Below are positions 1-6,065 of a stretch of DNA of 10,587 nucleotides, in pieces (positions within the stretch are counted from its first letter, which is position 1; the number at the start of each line of letters is the position of its first letter). The DNA lies in contig JAZDES010000128.1 in the NCBI GenBank assembly GCA_043808585.1, positions 1-10,587 of the forward strand, given 5' to 3'. Both the position numbers and the translations under genes were made by a program. The stretch is from CAYVMN01 sp043808585. GTDB taxonomy: Bacteria; Desulfobacterota; DSM-4660; Desulfatiglandales; Desulfatiglandaceae. The notes beneath the pieces were generated by a model that was given only the letters and a program-made list of their open reading frames with translations, had not been told where the DNA came from and made no database searches.

Positions 1-1
1 T

Positions 2-283
2 TCATCAGGGTGTGAGGCCAAGGCTGTTTCAGGGGAAGAGATGATGTTGAATGAACCCCCAAAGATCCGTATCTCTCTTTTCTCCAAAGAGCCGAGTGAA
101 GACCGGGTGGAGGTGAGGTTGATAAGGTCAGGGGTGGTGGTACAAAGCTTTCAGGGGCCGTTACCGATGGAGATAGAGCACGAGGATACATACTACAAAC
201 CAGGGGAGAAGGTATTTTACAGGATGGATGCCCGGGGTTGCGGCACCCTGGTTTCAAACCCCATATTTATCATCTTTGGATAG
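2..283 (+). CDS. C-terminal fragment of a probable PHP-domain metal-dependent phosphoesterase (5' end outside window)
   Basis: The frame is open from base 2 to a TAG at 281-283. The ATG codons at 41 and 44 have no need to be starts, so I read this as the last 93 or so residues of a gene that begins before the window. The segment has a beta-rich pattern: a KIRISLF strand, then RVEVRLIRSG, an IEHED turn, and a final YRMDARGCGTLVSNPIF. An ending of the type 'G-x-L-V/I-x-S-N-P-I-F-V' after a domain that handles 'LIRdG' is, from memory, typical of the C-terminus of PHP-domain (CehA-like) proteins. The metal-binding histidines of the PHP domain would lie upstream and cannot be checked here. No clear intrinsic terminator follows the stop. 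The reading frame is secure. The family name is an inference from the C-terminal pattern alone. Confidence 0.6.
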   Translation, partial: SSGCEAKAVSGEEMMLNEPPKIRISLFSKEPSEDRVEVRLIRSGVVVQSFQGPLPMEIEHEDTYYKPGEKVFYRMDARGCGTLVSNPIFIIFG

Positions 284-323
284 AAGGTAATAGTTTAGTG
301 CTTTGAAAACACTGAGGAGTAAG

Positions 324-392
324 ATGACAGACCGCGAGGATCTTTTTTCAAAAGGACGTAAAGGATGGCATCATTTCAAAGAACGGCAGTGA
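324..392 (+). CDS. Possible 22-residue small ORF
   Basis: An ATG at 324 follows GAGGAG (315-320) by only three bases, which is a good Shine-Dalgarno sequence but closely spaced. The frame runs 22 codons to TGA at 390-392. The product would be basic and aromatic (it contains KGRKGWHHF) with no signal peptide or membrane segment. The stop codon overlaps the start of the GAGGT/ACCTC inverted repeat at 391-405. This may be a leader peptide, a remnant or chance. The length is too short for coding statistics, so the support is only the ribosome-binding site. Confidence 0.2.
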   Translation: MTDREDLFSKGRKGWHHFKERQ

Positions 393-449
393 GGTCTTGA
401 ACCTCGTTACGGAACAGCCCCATAAGAGGATGTCCCTATGAAGAGCCCT

Positions 450-489
450 CTCCCCTGCCTGGCAGAAACTATATTTAAAGGTAGGGGGG
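450..489 (+). other. Predicted 10-bp stem-loop in the leader/intergenic region
   Basis: CTCCCCTGCC (450-459) can pair along its full length with GGTAGGGGGG (480-489), giving ten pairs with two G-U wobbles and a 20-base A/T-rich loop. The wobbles form only in the plus-strand RNA, so the structure, if real, favours transcription in the direction of the FmdE gene. No T-run follows, so it is not an intrinsic terminator. A known riboswitch class was not recognised. Confidence 0.35.
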
Positions 490-612
490 CGTGCCACAGG
501 CTGTGAAGAATTTGGGTTACGTCCATTAGAAAAAAGACCCTCACGGTCCTCTGCCTTTCTTTCAAAACGCTAAAGTGTTACCAAATTATGAGTTCCTTGA
601 TAGGAAGGCCTA

Positions 613-621
613 TGCTATAAG
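613..621 (+). promoter_or_regulatory. Possible extended -10 promoter for the FmdE-family gene
   Basis: TGCTATAAG matches an extended -10 element (TGn followed by TATAAG, 5 of 6 to TATAAT). The upstream TTGATA at 597-602 is only 13 bases away, too close for a normal -35 element, so the call rests on the TG extension. Transcription would start near 628. That leaves a leader of about 37 bases ahead of the ATG at 665, with AAAGGAG at 648-654. Confidence 0.4.
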
Positions 622-664
622 AGATCACAAAATAAGCCTCTCTTTCTAAAGGAGTCAGACCCGG

Positions 665-1240
665 ATGAACATAGGACCCTATTCCTTTGAGGAGTATCTT
701 GAACGAGTCACGGCCTTCCATGGAAACCCGGCGCCCGGGCTCGTTCTCGGCGGATACATGGTAGAACTGGCCAAGAGCCGCCTACCCGAAGGAACTATCT
801 TCGACGCACTTGTGGAGACCCCTAAGTGCCTTCCCGATGCCGTTCAGTTACTCACCCCATGCAGCATTGGAAACGGCTGGATGAAGGTCATAAGCTGGGG
901 CCTTTACGCCCTCACCCTCTATGATAAGTACACCGGAAAAGGGTTCAGGGTCTACCTGGACCCTGAACGCTTAGAGGAGTGGCCGGAAATAAGGTCCTGG
1001 TATCTCAAGTTGAAGCCAGCAAAGGAACAGAATAAGGACCGACTTCTGGAGGAGATGCGCCGTGCCGGCGCAAGCATCTGTGGTGTAAGACCGGTAAAGG
1101 TCAAGATTGAACGTCTTAGGAAGGAGCATATGGGCGCCATCGGCATCTGCCCGGTCTGCAAGGAAGGCTATCCTTCTAAAGATGGCGGTGTCTGCAAAAA
1201 GTGCCAGGAGGAACCCGCTTATCTGGAAACAGAGCCATGA
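665..1240 (+). CDS. FmdE-family protein with C-terminal zinc finger
   Basis: This 191-residue protein has the FmdE (formylmethanofuran dehydrogenase subunit E-like, PF02663) core. It starts with SFEEYLERVTAFHG (residues 7-20) and APGLVLGGYMVELA. Conserved Cys55 (PKCLPDAVQ) and Cys66 (TPCSIGNG) follow, then the strand YALTLYDKYTGKGFRVYLD. The C-terminus carries a CPVC...CKKC zinc finger (Cys162, 165, 177, 180), as in bacterial family members with a treble-clef finger. In methanogens the name comes from association with formylmethanofuran dehydrogenase, but bacterial homologues occur without that complex and their role is unsettled. None of its catalytic subunits is nearby. The ATG has AAAGGAG ten bases upstream and an in-frame stop at 647-649, so the start is well fixed. 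It is convergent with metG, 32 bases away. A metal- or pterin-cofactor-related role is plausible but not shown by the sequence. Confidence 0.9.
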   Translation: MNIGPYSFEEYLERVTAFHGNPAPGLVLGGYMVELAKSRLPEGTIFDALVETPKCLPDAVQLLTPCSIGNGWMKVISWGLYALTLYDKYTGKGFRVYLDPERLEEWPEIRSWYLKLKPAKEQNKDRLLEEMRRAGASICGVRPVKVKIERLRKEHMGAIGICPVCKEGYPSKDGGVCKKCQEEPAYLETEP

Positions 1241-1272
1241 CTCTTCATCCGGCCAAGCCGAAACCAAAAAAA

Positions 1273-3180
1273 CTAGCGCACTTTACTCCCTGGGGCCATA
1301 TTCCCATCCGGGATGAGGAGGCGGACGTGAGTCCCGTCATCGGCTGCGAGCACCATGCCATGTGACTCAACCCCCATCAGCTTGGCCGGCTCCAGGTTGG
1401 CCAGTATGAGCACCTGTTTTCCCTGGAGCTCCTCTTCCCTGTAATGACCCACCAGCCCAGCCACAACAGTCCTTTCGTCACCGACATCTACCGTCAGCCT
1501 GAGGAGTTTTTTTGATCCGCGGATGGCCTCTGCCTTTTTGATGCTCCCGATCCTGAGGTCCATCCTTTCAAATTCCTTAAAAGAAATCATGGTTTCCTCT
1601 TTCCTCCCGGTTTCGGGTGTAAGGGGCTCTCTAGTCTTCCTCGCCGGTTCCTTTGTCTCGATCCTGGGGAAGAGGGCCGGGGCCTTGACCATGGGCCTGG
1701 CAGGCCTCTCCTTTCCCCACGAGTGCAGGTCTCCAAGTTTGAGGTCTTCACCCCTCTTTACAAGGCCCAGCTGATCCTGAAGCTTTTCGGCAGAACCTGG
1801 CATAAATGGCCATATTAAGGCAGAGACGATCTTCAAAGACTCAACAATATGAAAGATCACAGTTGCCAGCCTGGCCCGGTCCGACTTGGCCAAGACCCAT
1901 GGGGCCGTTTCGTCAATGTACTTGTTTACCTTGCCGATTACCTCCCATATAGATATGAGGGCCTTGTGGAAGGACTGTTCCTTCATGAGTTTCTCATATC
2001 CATCGATTAGTTCGAGGGCGCTCTCCTTCAGGTCTTCATCCAGCTTTTCAGAGGCCCCCGGCCTTGGCAACTCTCCCTTGAAATAGTTATGCACCATGGT
2101 CAGACTTCTGCTCACCAGGTTCCCCAGGTCATTTGCCAGGTCTGCATTTATCCTTGCCACCAGGGCCTCCTCGGTGAACTCGGAATCCAGCCCGAAGACC
2201 ATATCGCGCAACAGGAAATACCTGAAGGCATCAAGACCATATACGTCTACCAGCTGAAGGGGTCTTACCACGTTTCCAAGGCTCTTGGACATTTTGCCCT
2301 CATTCACATTCCAGTAACCATGGACATTGAGGTGCTGATAAGGTTCGATGCCAGCCGACTTGAGCATGCAAGGCCAATAGATGCCGTGGGGTTTCAGGAT
2401 ATCTTTGGCAATGATATGCTGTGCAGCGGGCCAAAATGCCCTAAATCCGTCACCATCGGGGAACCCTACGGCCGAGATATAGTTGATGAGGGCATCAAAC
2501 CAGACATAGGTGACAAAATTCTCATCAAATGGCAGGGTGATCCCCCAGCTGAGCCGTGACTTTGGCCGAGAGATACACAGGTCTTCTAGCGGCTCCCTTA
2601 GAAAGGAGAGGACCTCGTTTCTGTACCTCTCAGGCCGGATAAAACCTGGATGCTGGTGGATGTGATTGATTAGCCAGTCCTGGTACCTGCTCATACGAAA
2701 AAAGTAGTTGGCCTCTCTTATAAGTTGAGGTTTCGTCTGGTGATCCGGGCATTTTCCGTCAACCAGTTCTCGTTCCGTATAAAAACGCTCACAGCCAAGG
2801 CAGTAAAGGCCTTCATAATCACTGAAATATATGTCCCCATTCTCTTTGACCCTTGTGAGGATCAGCCTGACGGTCTTCTTGTGGTTCTCATCCGTGGTGC
2901 GAATAAAATAGTCGTTGGAAATATTTAGCTTAGGCCAGAGCATCTTGAATAGCTGGCTGATCCTGTCCGCATACTCTTTCGGCGTCTGCCCGGATTTCTC
3001 CGCAGCAGCCACGATCTTGTCGCCATGCTCATCCGTCCCTGTGAGAAAGAAGGTCCTATAACCGGTAAGCCGATAAAACCGGTTCAACACGTCAGCCACA
3101 ATGGTTGAATAGGCATGCCCGATGTGGGGTTCGGCATTTACATAGTATATGGGTGTTGTTACATAAAATCGTTCGGACAA
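1273..3180 (-). CDS. metG: Methionyl-tRNA synthetase with C-terminal tRNA-binding domain
   Basis: The product is a 635-residue class I synthetase that charges tRNA-Met with methionine in the cytoplasm. The HIGH motif (PHIGHAYS) is at residues 18-25 and KMSKS at 296-300. A single zinc knuckle is formed by Cys127, Cys130, Cys144 and His147 (CLGC...CPDH). The helical anticodon-binding region covers roughly 330-500. After a charged linker, an OB-fold tRNA-binding domain (EMAP-II/Trbp111-like) fills residues 531-635, with DLRIGSIKKAE and GMVLAADDG. The start appears to be TTG (3178-3180), with AAGGA two or three bases upstream; no ATG lies near the conserved N-terminus. RicT ends only 12 bases upstream, so this is the last gene of the tmk-holB-ricT-metG operon. 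No convincing terminator follows; a T7 run lies directly after the stop but lacks a proper stem. Confidence 0.97.
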   Translation of the reverse strand: MSERFYVTTPIYYVNAEPHIGHAYSTIVADVLNRFYRLTGYRTFFLTGTDEHGDKIVAAAEKSGQTPKEYADRISQLFKMLWPKLNISNDYFIRTTDENHKKTVRLILTRVKENGDIYFSDYEGLYCLGCERFYTERELVDGKCPDHQTKPQLIREANYFFRMSRYQDWLINHIHQHPGFIRPERYRNEVLSFLREPLEDLCISRPKSRLSWGITLPFDENFVTYVWFDALINYISAVGFPDGDGFRAFWPAAQHIIAKDILKPHGIYWPCMLKSAGIEPYQHLNVHGYWNVNEGKMSKSLGNVVRPLQLVDVYGLDAFRYFLLRDMVFGLDSEFTEEALVARINADLANDLGNLVSRSLTMVHNYFKGELPRPGASEKLDEDLKESALELIDGYEKLMKEQSFHKALISIWEVIGKVNKYIDETAPWVLAKSDRARLATVIFHIVESLKIVSALIWPFMPGSAEKLQDQLGLVKRGEDLKLGDLHSWGKERPARPMVKAPALFPRIETKEPARKTREPLTPETGRKEETMISFKEFERMDLRIGSIKKAEAIRGSKKLLRLTVDVGDERTVVAGLVGHYREEELQGKQVLILANLEPAKLMGVESHGMVLAADDGTHVRLLIPDGNMAPGSKVR

Positions 3181-3192
3181 TTTCCTTCGTGA

Positions 3193-4032
3193 TTACTCCC
3201 TTCCCTGCTTCTTCTTTTCCGGATTCTCCTCAGGAGGCTGAGGCAGGATCTCCCTCGCCTTTATCTCGATTTCATCCCCGGATGACAACATCACCGTTAT
3301 GGCCTCCTTTAAGACATTCTGACGGACCACCTTGGTCTCGCCGTATCTCGTCATGACCTTTTTGCCGACCTTAGGGAGACCCTTCTTGATTTTCTCATAA
3401 TATTCATGTTCGTAAGTGAGACAGCACATCAACCTGCCGCACATACCCGATATCTTGGTCGGGTTGAGAGAGAGGTTCTGTTCCTTGGCCATCTTTATGG
3501 TTACCGGCGCAAAGCTGTTGAGATAGGAGGAACAGCACAAGGGACGACCACAGATCCCCAGCCCTCCAACCATCTTGGCCTGATGGCGGATGCCGATCTG
3601 CCTCATCTCTATCCTGGTCCGGAATTCCTGCACCAGGTCCTTTACCAGTTCCCGGAAGTCCACCCTCCCATCTGCCGTAAAATAGACCACGATCTTGCTT
3701 CCGTCAAAGCCTCTTTCAACAGAGACCAGGCACATGGAAATGGATCTTTCCTTTATCTTTGACACGCAGTATCTGTAGACATCCTCCTCAAGACCACAAT
3801 TTCTATCGTATCTATCCAGTTCCTCTTTCGTGGCCAACCGAAAGATCTTTTTGAGGGGCCTATTCGGGCCATCCGCAGCCCTGTTTTGCGGCTCAGTACA
3901 CACACAACCTATGGCCGGGCCTTCTTCGGTTACCACTACCACCTTATCCCCCCTCTTGAGGACAAAGTGCCCCGAGTCGAAATCATACACCTTTCCATGG
4001 TTTCTGAATTGTATGCCAACGATCTTGTTCAT
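3193..4032 (-). CDS. ricT: RicT/YaaT-type PSP1-domain protein
   Basis: This 279-residue protein belongs to the PSP1 C-terminal-domain family. Family hallmarks are seen in order: an N-terminal MNKIVGIQFRNHGKVYDFD segment, the VVYFTADGRVDFRELVKDL strand-helix, and two cysteine clusters, ICGRPLCCSSY (Cys161, 166, 167) and MCGRLMCCLTYE (Cys198, 203, 204). In Bacillus subtilis, RicT (YaaT) works with RicA and RicF in a complex that binds iron-sulfur clusters and promotes RNase Y-dependent mRNA maturation. Whether the same partners exist here is unknown. In this operon the gene sits between holB (68-base gap) and metG (12-base gap). The ATG at 4030-4032 fits the conserved family start, but no strong Shine-Dalgarno sequence precedes it (only a TTGGGCG stretch), so translation may be modest. 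The C-terminal 20 residues are charged and Lys-rich. Confidence 0.9.
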   Translation of the reverse strand: MNKIVGIQFRNHGKVYDFDSGHFVLKRGDKVVVVTEEGPAIGCVCTEPQNRAADGPNRPLKKIFRLATKEELDRYDRNCGLEEDVYRYCVSKIKERSISMCLVSVERGFDGSKIVVYFTADGRVDFRELVKDLVQEFRTRIEMRQIGIRHQAKMVGGLGICGRPLCCSSYLNSFAPVTIKMAKEQNLSLNPTKISGMCGRLMCCLTYEHEYYEKIKKGLPKVGKKVMTRYGETKVVRQNVLKEAITVMLSSGDEIEIKAREILPQPPEENPEKKKQGRE

Positions 4033-4100
4033 CGCCCAAGTTATTCTATATCTGAAGGCTGCGTGCCGGATTATTCCAGAACTTCTTCTTGAAACCCCTA

Positions 4101-5129
4101 TCAGCCGGATCTGCCAAGGCTGTTAATGCCCATGACCATATGCTCCATTACCAATTGCGGGTTTCGCATCCTGCGAAGATCCCGCTGAGATTGCTCTATG
4201 GCTAGGACACTATCGACTAAATTATCTATAGTATAGTCTTCGGCAATTTTTTTCAACTTGCGTGAGAAATCCTGATTGATGAGCAGTTCCTCGCGACCCC
4301 CTGCCTTGAGGAGCAAGAGGTCCCGGTACCAGCCCTCCCAGACCATAAGCATATCTCTCAGCCCGGGCCCACCGCTCTCGGCGATGTCCAGTGCCTTCTT
4401 ATGGTCTTCCCCGGCACACTCAAATGCCACATCAAGGGCATTGTCCCTAGAGAGGCCTGCCAGCCTTATAACTCTCAATAGCCACTCCTGTCTCCTATCC
4501 AGAAAGTCCACGCCGCACATCTGAAGGGCCAGCCCAAGACTTCCTCCGGAAATTAAGGCCAGGGCCTTGGCTGTCTCATTGCTCAGGCCCTTTTTCTCCA
4601 CAAGCCAATTCATTATATCGCTAACCTTAAGAGGCTGGAATGGCACCCTCTGGCACCGGGAAACAATGGTCGGCAATAGATCCATGGGCTCATTGGCCTT
4701 CAGTATCAGTATGTTTCCGGGTGGAGGTTCCTCAAGGGCCTTTAAAAATGAGTTGGCCGCTTCGACGGTCATGGTCTCGGCCTGATGGATGACGCATATC
4801 CGATATCTCCCGGATGCCGGCGGAAAACCGAAACCCCGGTTGAGATCCCTGATCTGATGGATCCGGATGTTTTGACCTTCGGGCCTGATGGACAGGAAGT
4901 CAGGAAAGTTCCCACTTATCATTAGGCGGCATGGTAGACATTGACCACAGCCGTCGTAATCAACCGGTTCCGTGCAGTTGAGGGCGGTTGACAGGGCCAT
5001 GGCCGTGCTCGTTTTTCCCACCCCAGAGATCCCTGTGAAAAGATAGGCGTGGGGTATCTTTTCCCTGGCCATGGCCTGCCTTAGGAACCTCTTGGCCCTT
5101 TCCTGCCCCACTATCTGCGAGAATAACAA
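4101..5129 (-). CDS. holB: DNA polymerase III delta' subunit (clamp loader)
   Basis: The product is a 342-residue AAA+ clamp-loader subunit that helps load the sliding clamp on DNA. The N-terminus (FSQIVGQERAKRFL) and Walker A motif (GISGVGKTS, about residues 33-41) are intact. A zinc module is suggested by Cys52, Cys61, Cys64 and Cys67. The Walker B position reads ICVIHQAETMT and lacks the usual acidic pair, as expected for a subunit that does not hydrolyse ATP strongly. The sensor region SFLKALEEPPPGN and the SRC arginine-finger motif (157-159) identify the delta'/gamma group. At 342 residues it is too short for DnaX (gamma/tau), which fits delta'. The start is TTG (5127-5129), directly next to the tmk stop TGA (5130-5132), with GAGGGG about seven bases upstream inside tmk. 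Translational coupling to tmk is therefore likely. Confidence 0.93.
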   Translation of the reverse strand: MLFSQIVGQERAKRFLRQAMAREKIPHAYLFTGISGVGKTSTAMALSTALNCTEPVDYDGCGQCLPCRLMISGNFPDFLSIRPEGQNIRIHQIRDLNRGFGFPPASGRYRICVIHQAETMTVEAANSFLKALEEPPPGNILILKANEPMDLLPTIVSRCQRVPFQPLKVSDIMNWLVEKKGLSNETAKALALISGGSLGLALQMCGVDFLDRRQEWLLRVIRLAGLSRDNALDVAFECAGEDHKKALDIAESGGPGLRDMLMVWEGWYRDLLLLKAGGREELLINQDFSRKLKKIAEDYTIDNLVDSVLAIEQSQRDLRRMRNPQLVMEHMVMGINSLGRSG

Positions 5130-5780
5130 TCAGAACCCCTCGGGATCTTCCGGAACCAGGAATGGCCGGATATGTTCAAATATTACCCCTGCCAACCTCT
5201 TTTCCTCCAGAGTACCATCCACCACTACGAAACGCTCGGGCTCCTTCCTGGCCACAGTGAGATACCCTTCTCTCACGGAGTTATGGAACTTCTGGCATTC
5301 CCTCTCAAACCTGTCCTGCCCTTCCTCCCGCAAGGCCTTATTTCGCCCCAGTGCCCTCCCGATTCCTACACTTACCGGGCAATCGATGAGAAAGGTGATA
5401 TCCGGGTAGATTCCCACGGAGGCCTTTTGATTCAAGGTCTTAATCAAGCCCATCTCCTGCCCCCTGGCATGACCCTGATAGGCTAAGGTGGCATCAAAAT
5501 AGCGGTCACACACTACCCATTTCCCCTGTTCCAATGCGGGCTTGATCACCTCATGAACATGCTGTGCCCTATCGGAGGCATATAGCAGCAACTCTGCCAA
5601 GGGTGATAGGTTTTTGTTTCGGCGATCCAGGAGGATCCGCCTGATATCCTTGCCCACTCGGGTCCCCCCAGGTTCCATGGTGGAAAGTACAGAAATATCC
5701 AGGCCCCTCAGCCGATCCGCCAGATATCTTGCCTGAGTCGACTTGCCGCAGCCTTCAATGCCTTCAAACGATATGAACAA
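5130..5780 (-). CDS. tmk: Thymidylate kinase (dTMP kinase)
   Basis: The enzyme phosphorylates dTMP to dTDP with ATP, the step before dTTP. With the chosen start it has 216 residues, normal for the family. The P-loop is FEGIEGCGKSTQ, the substrate motif EPGGTRVGKDIRR, and the DR-type motif CDRYFDATLAYQG. An Arg-rich lid lies near RALGRNKALREEGQDRF. I chose the TTG at 5778-5780 because family members usually begin MFI(T/S)FEG(I/L)EG at this point. A weak GGGTGG lies three bases upstream. A longer version from a GTG at 5847-5849 would add 23 residues (FYPGRILW...) that have no counterpart in the family and no ribosome-binding site. The gene heads the operon and has a good promoter at 5882-5910, leaving a leader of about 95 bases for the short form. 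Confidence 0.93.
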   Translation of the reverse strand: MFISFEGIEGCGKSTQARYLADRLRGLDISVLSTMEPGGTRVGKDIRRILLDRRNKNLSPLAELLLYASDRAQHVHEVIKPALEQGKWVVCDRYFDATLAYQGHARGQEMGLIKTLNQKASVGIYPDITFLIDCPVSVGIGRALGRNKALREEGQDRFERECQKFHNSVREGYLTVARKEPERFVVVDGTLEEKRLAGVIFEHIRPFLVPEDPEGF

Positions 5781-5816
5781 CTTCCACCCGATCAGTGCAT
5801 ATGCTTTATTGAAAAT

Positions 5817-5835
5817 CCGGGTCCATAGGATCCGG
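5817..5835 (-). other. Imperfect palindrome in the tmk leader
   Basis: CCGGGTCC (5817-5824), ATA, GGATCCGG (5828-5835) forms an eight-base inverted repeat with one mismatch. In the tmk-direction RNA the mismatch is A-C. With the TTG start of tmk, the repeat lies in the untranslated leader about 37 bases before the start. It could be an operator or an RNA hairpin, or chance. Confidence 0.3.
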
Positions 5836-5881
5836 CCTGGGTAAAACACGGTTTTCTATACTGGAATCAGGCATGACCTGG

Positions 5882-5910
5882 AGTATAGATAAAAAGGTAT
5901 GGCTAATCAA
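5882..5910 (-). promoter_or_regulatory. Sigma70-like promoter of the tmk-holB-ricT-metG operon
   Basis: On the minus strand, TTGATT (complement of 5905-5910; 4 of 6 to TTGACA) is followed by exactly 17 bases and then TATACT (complement of 5882-5887; 5 of 6 to TATAAT). Transcription would start near 5875, ahead of tmk. Its -35 element lies only 11 bases from the -35 element of the divergent plus-strand promoter. Confidence 0.6.
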
Positions 5911-5921
5911 GAAAACAAAGA

Positions 5922-5949
5922 TTGACAAACAAAGAAAAATGAATAACAT
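5922..5949 (+). promoter_or_regulatory. Sigma70-like promoter of the dksA-like/amidase unit
   Basis: A perfect TTGACA (5922-5927) is followed by a 16-base A-rich spacer and TAACAT (5944-5949; 4 of 6 to TATAAT). Transcription would start near 5956, giving a leader of about 110 bases before the ATG at 6066. It is back-to-back with the tmk promoter. Confidence 0.5.
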
Positions 5950-5964
5950 TCGTTCGCTTTCATC

Positions 5965-5996
5965 GACGGCCAGGTTATGGGATCGTAACCCTCGTC
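5965..5996 (+). other. Nested stem-loop in the leader of the dksA-like gene
   Basis: GACG (5965-5968) pairs with CGTC (5993-5996). Inside it, GGTTAT (5973-5978) pairs with GTAACC (5985-5990), one pair being G-U, around the loop GGGATC. The two stems are separated by a small internal loop (4 and 2 bases). The element lies just downstream of the predicted transcription start and about 70 bases before the gene. No T-run follows, so a plain terminator is unlikely. Confidence 0.35.
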
Positions 5997-6065
5997 CCTT
6001 CTGATCTCACAGTAGAGGAAGCATGCCAAAGGAAGAACCTTGGGACCAAAAAAGGAGTATGCGAA

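Larger units (their letters stand above)
284..664. other. Gene-poor interval with several dyad symmetries
   Basis: About 380 bases lie between the PHP-like gene and the FmdE-family gene with no convincing long reading frame. The interval holds several inverted repeats: GAGGT/ACCTC at 391-405 (5-base loop); CTCCCCTGCC at 450-459 pairing with GGTAGGGGGG at 480-489 (10 pairs, two of them G-U); CTGCCtGGCAG at 455-465; and CACAGgCTGTG at 495-505. It also contains two 22-codon frames (324-392 and 438-506) and a possible extended -10 promoter near 613-621. I see no tRNA, no rRNA fragment and no transposon end. Whether this is a structured leader, an operator region or decayed sequence cannot be settled by reading. 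Confidence 0.5.

Noticed and set aside
297..313. AGTG...CACT inverted repeat just after the PHP-like gene
   Set aside because: It has only four pairs and no T-run, so it is not an intrinsic terminator and is likely chance.
530..549. Minus-strand hairpin (GACC/GGTC around GTGAG) followed by T6
   Set aside because: The stem is short (four to six pairs), and I see no minus-strand gene upstream of it that it would terminate.
1250..1272. Possible terminator between the FmdE gene and metG (CGGC-CAA-GCCG, A7 run at 1266-1272)
   Set aside because: The stem has only four pairs. For metG the T-run comes before the stem, and for the FmdE gene the run is A, not T.
2089..2559. Long open frame (156 codons) on the plus strand inside metG
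   Set aside because: It is antisense to a well-supported metG, shows no recognisable motif and has no ribosome-binding context; it is a shadow of the real coding frame.
5781..5849. N-terminal extension of tmk from a GTG at 5847-5849
   Set aside because: It adds 23 residues before the conserved MFISFEG start, has no Shine-Dalgarno sequence and would begin only about 26 bases after the predicted transcription start.
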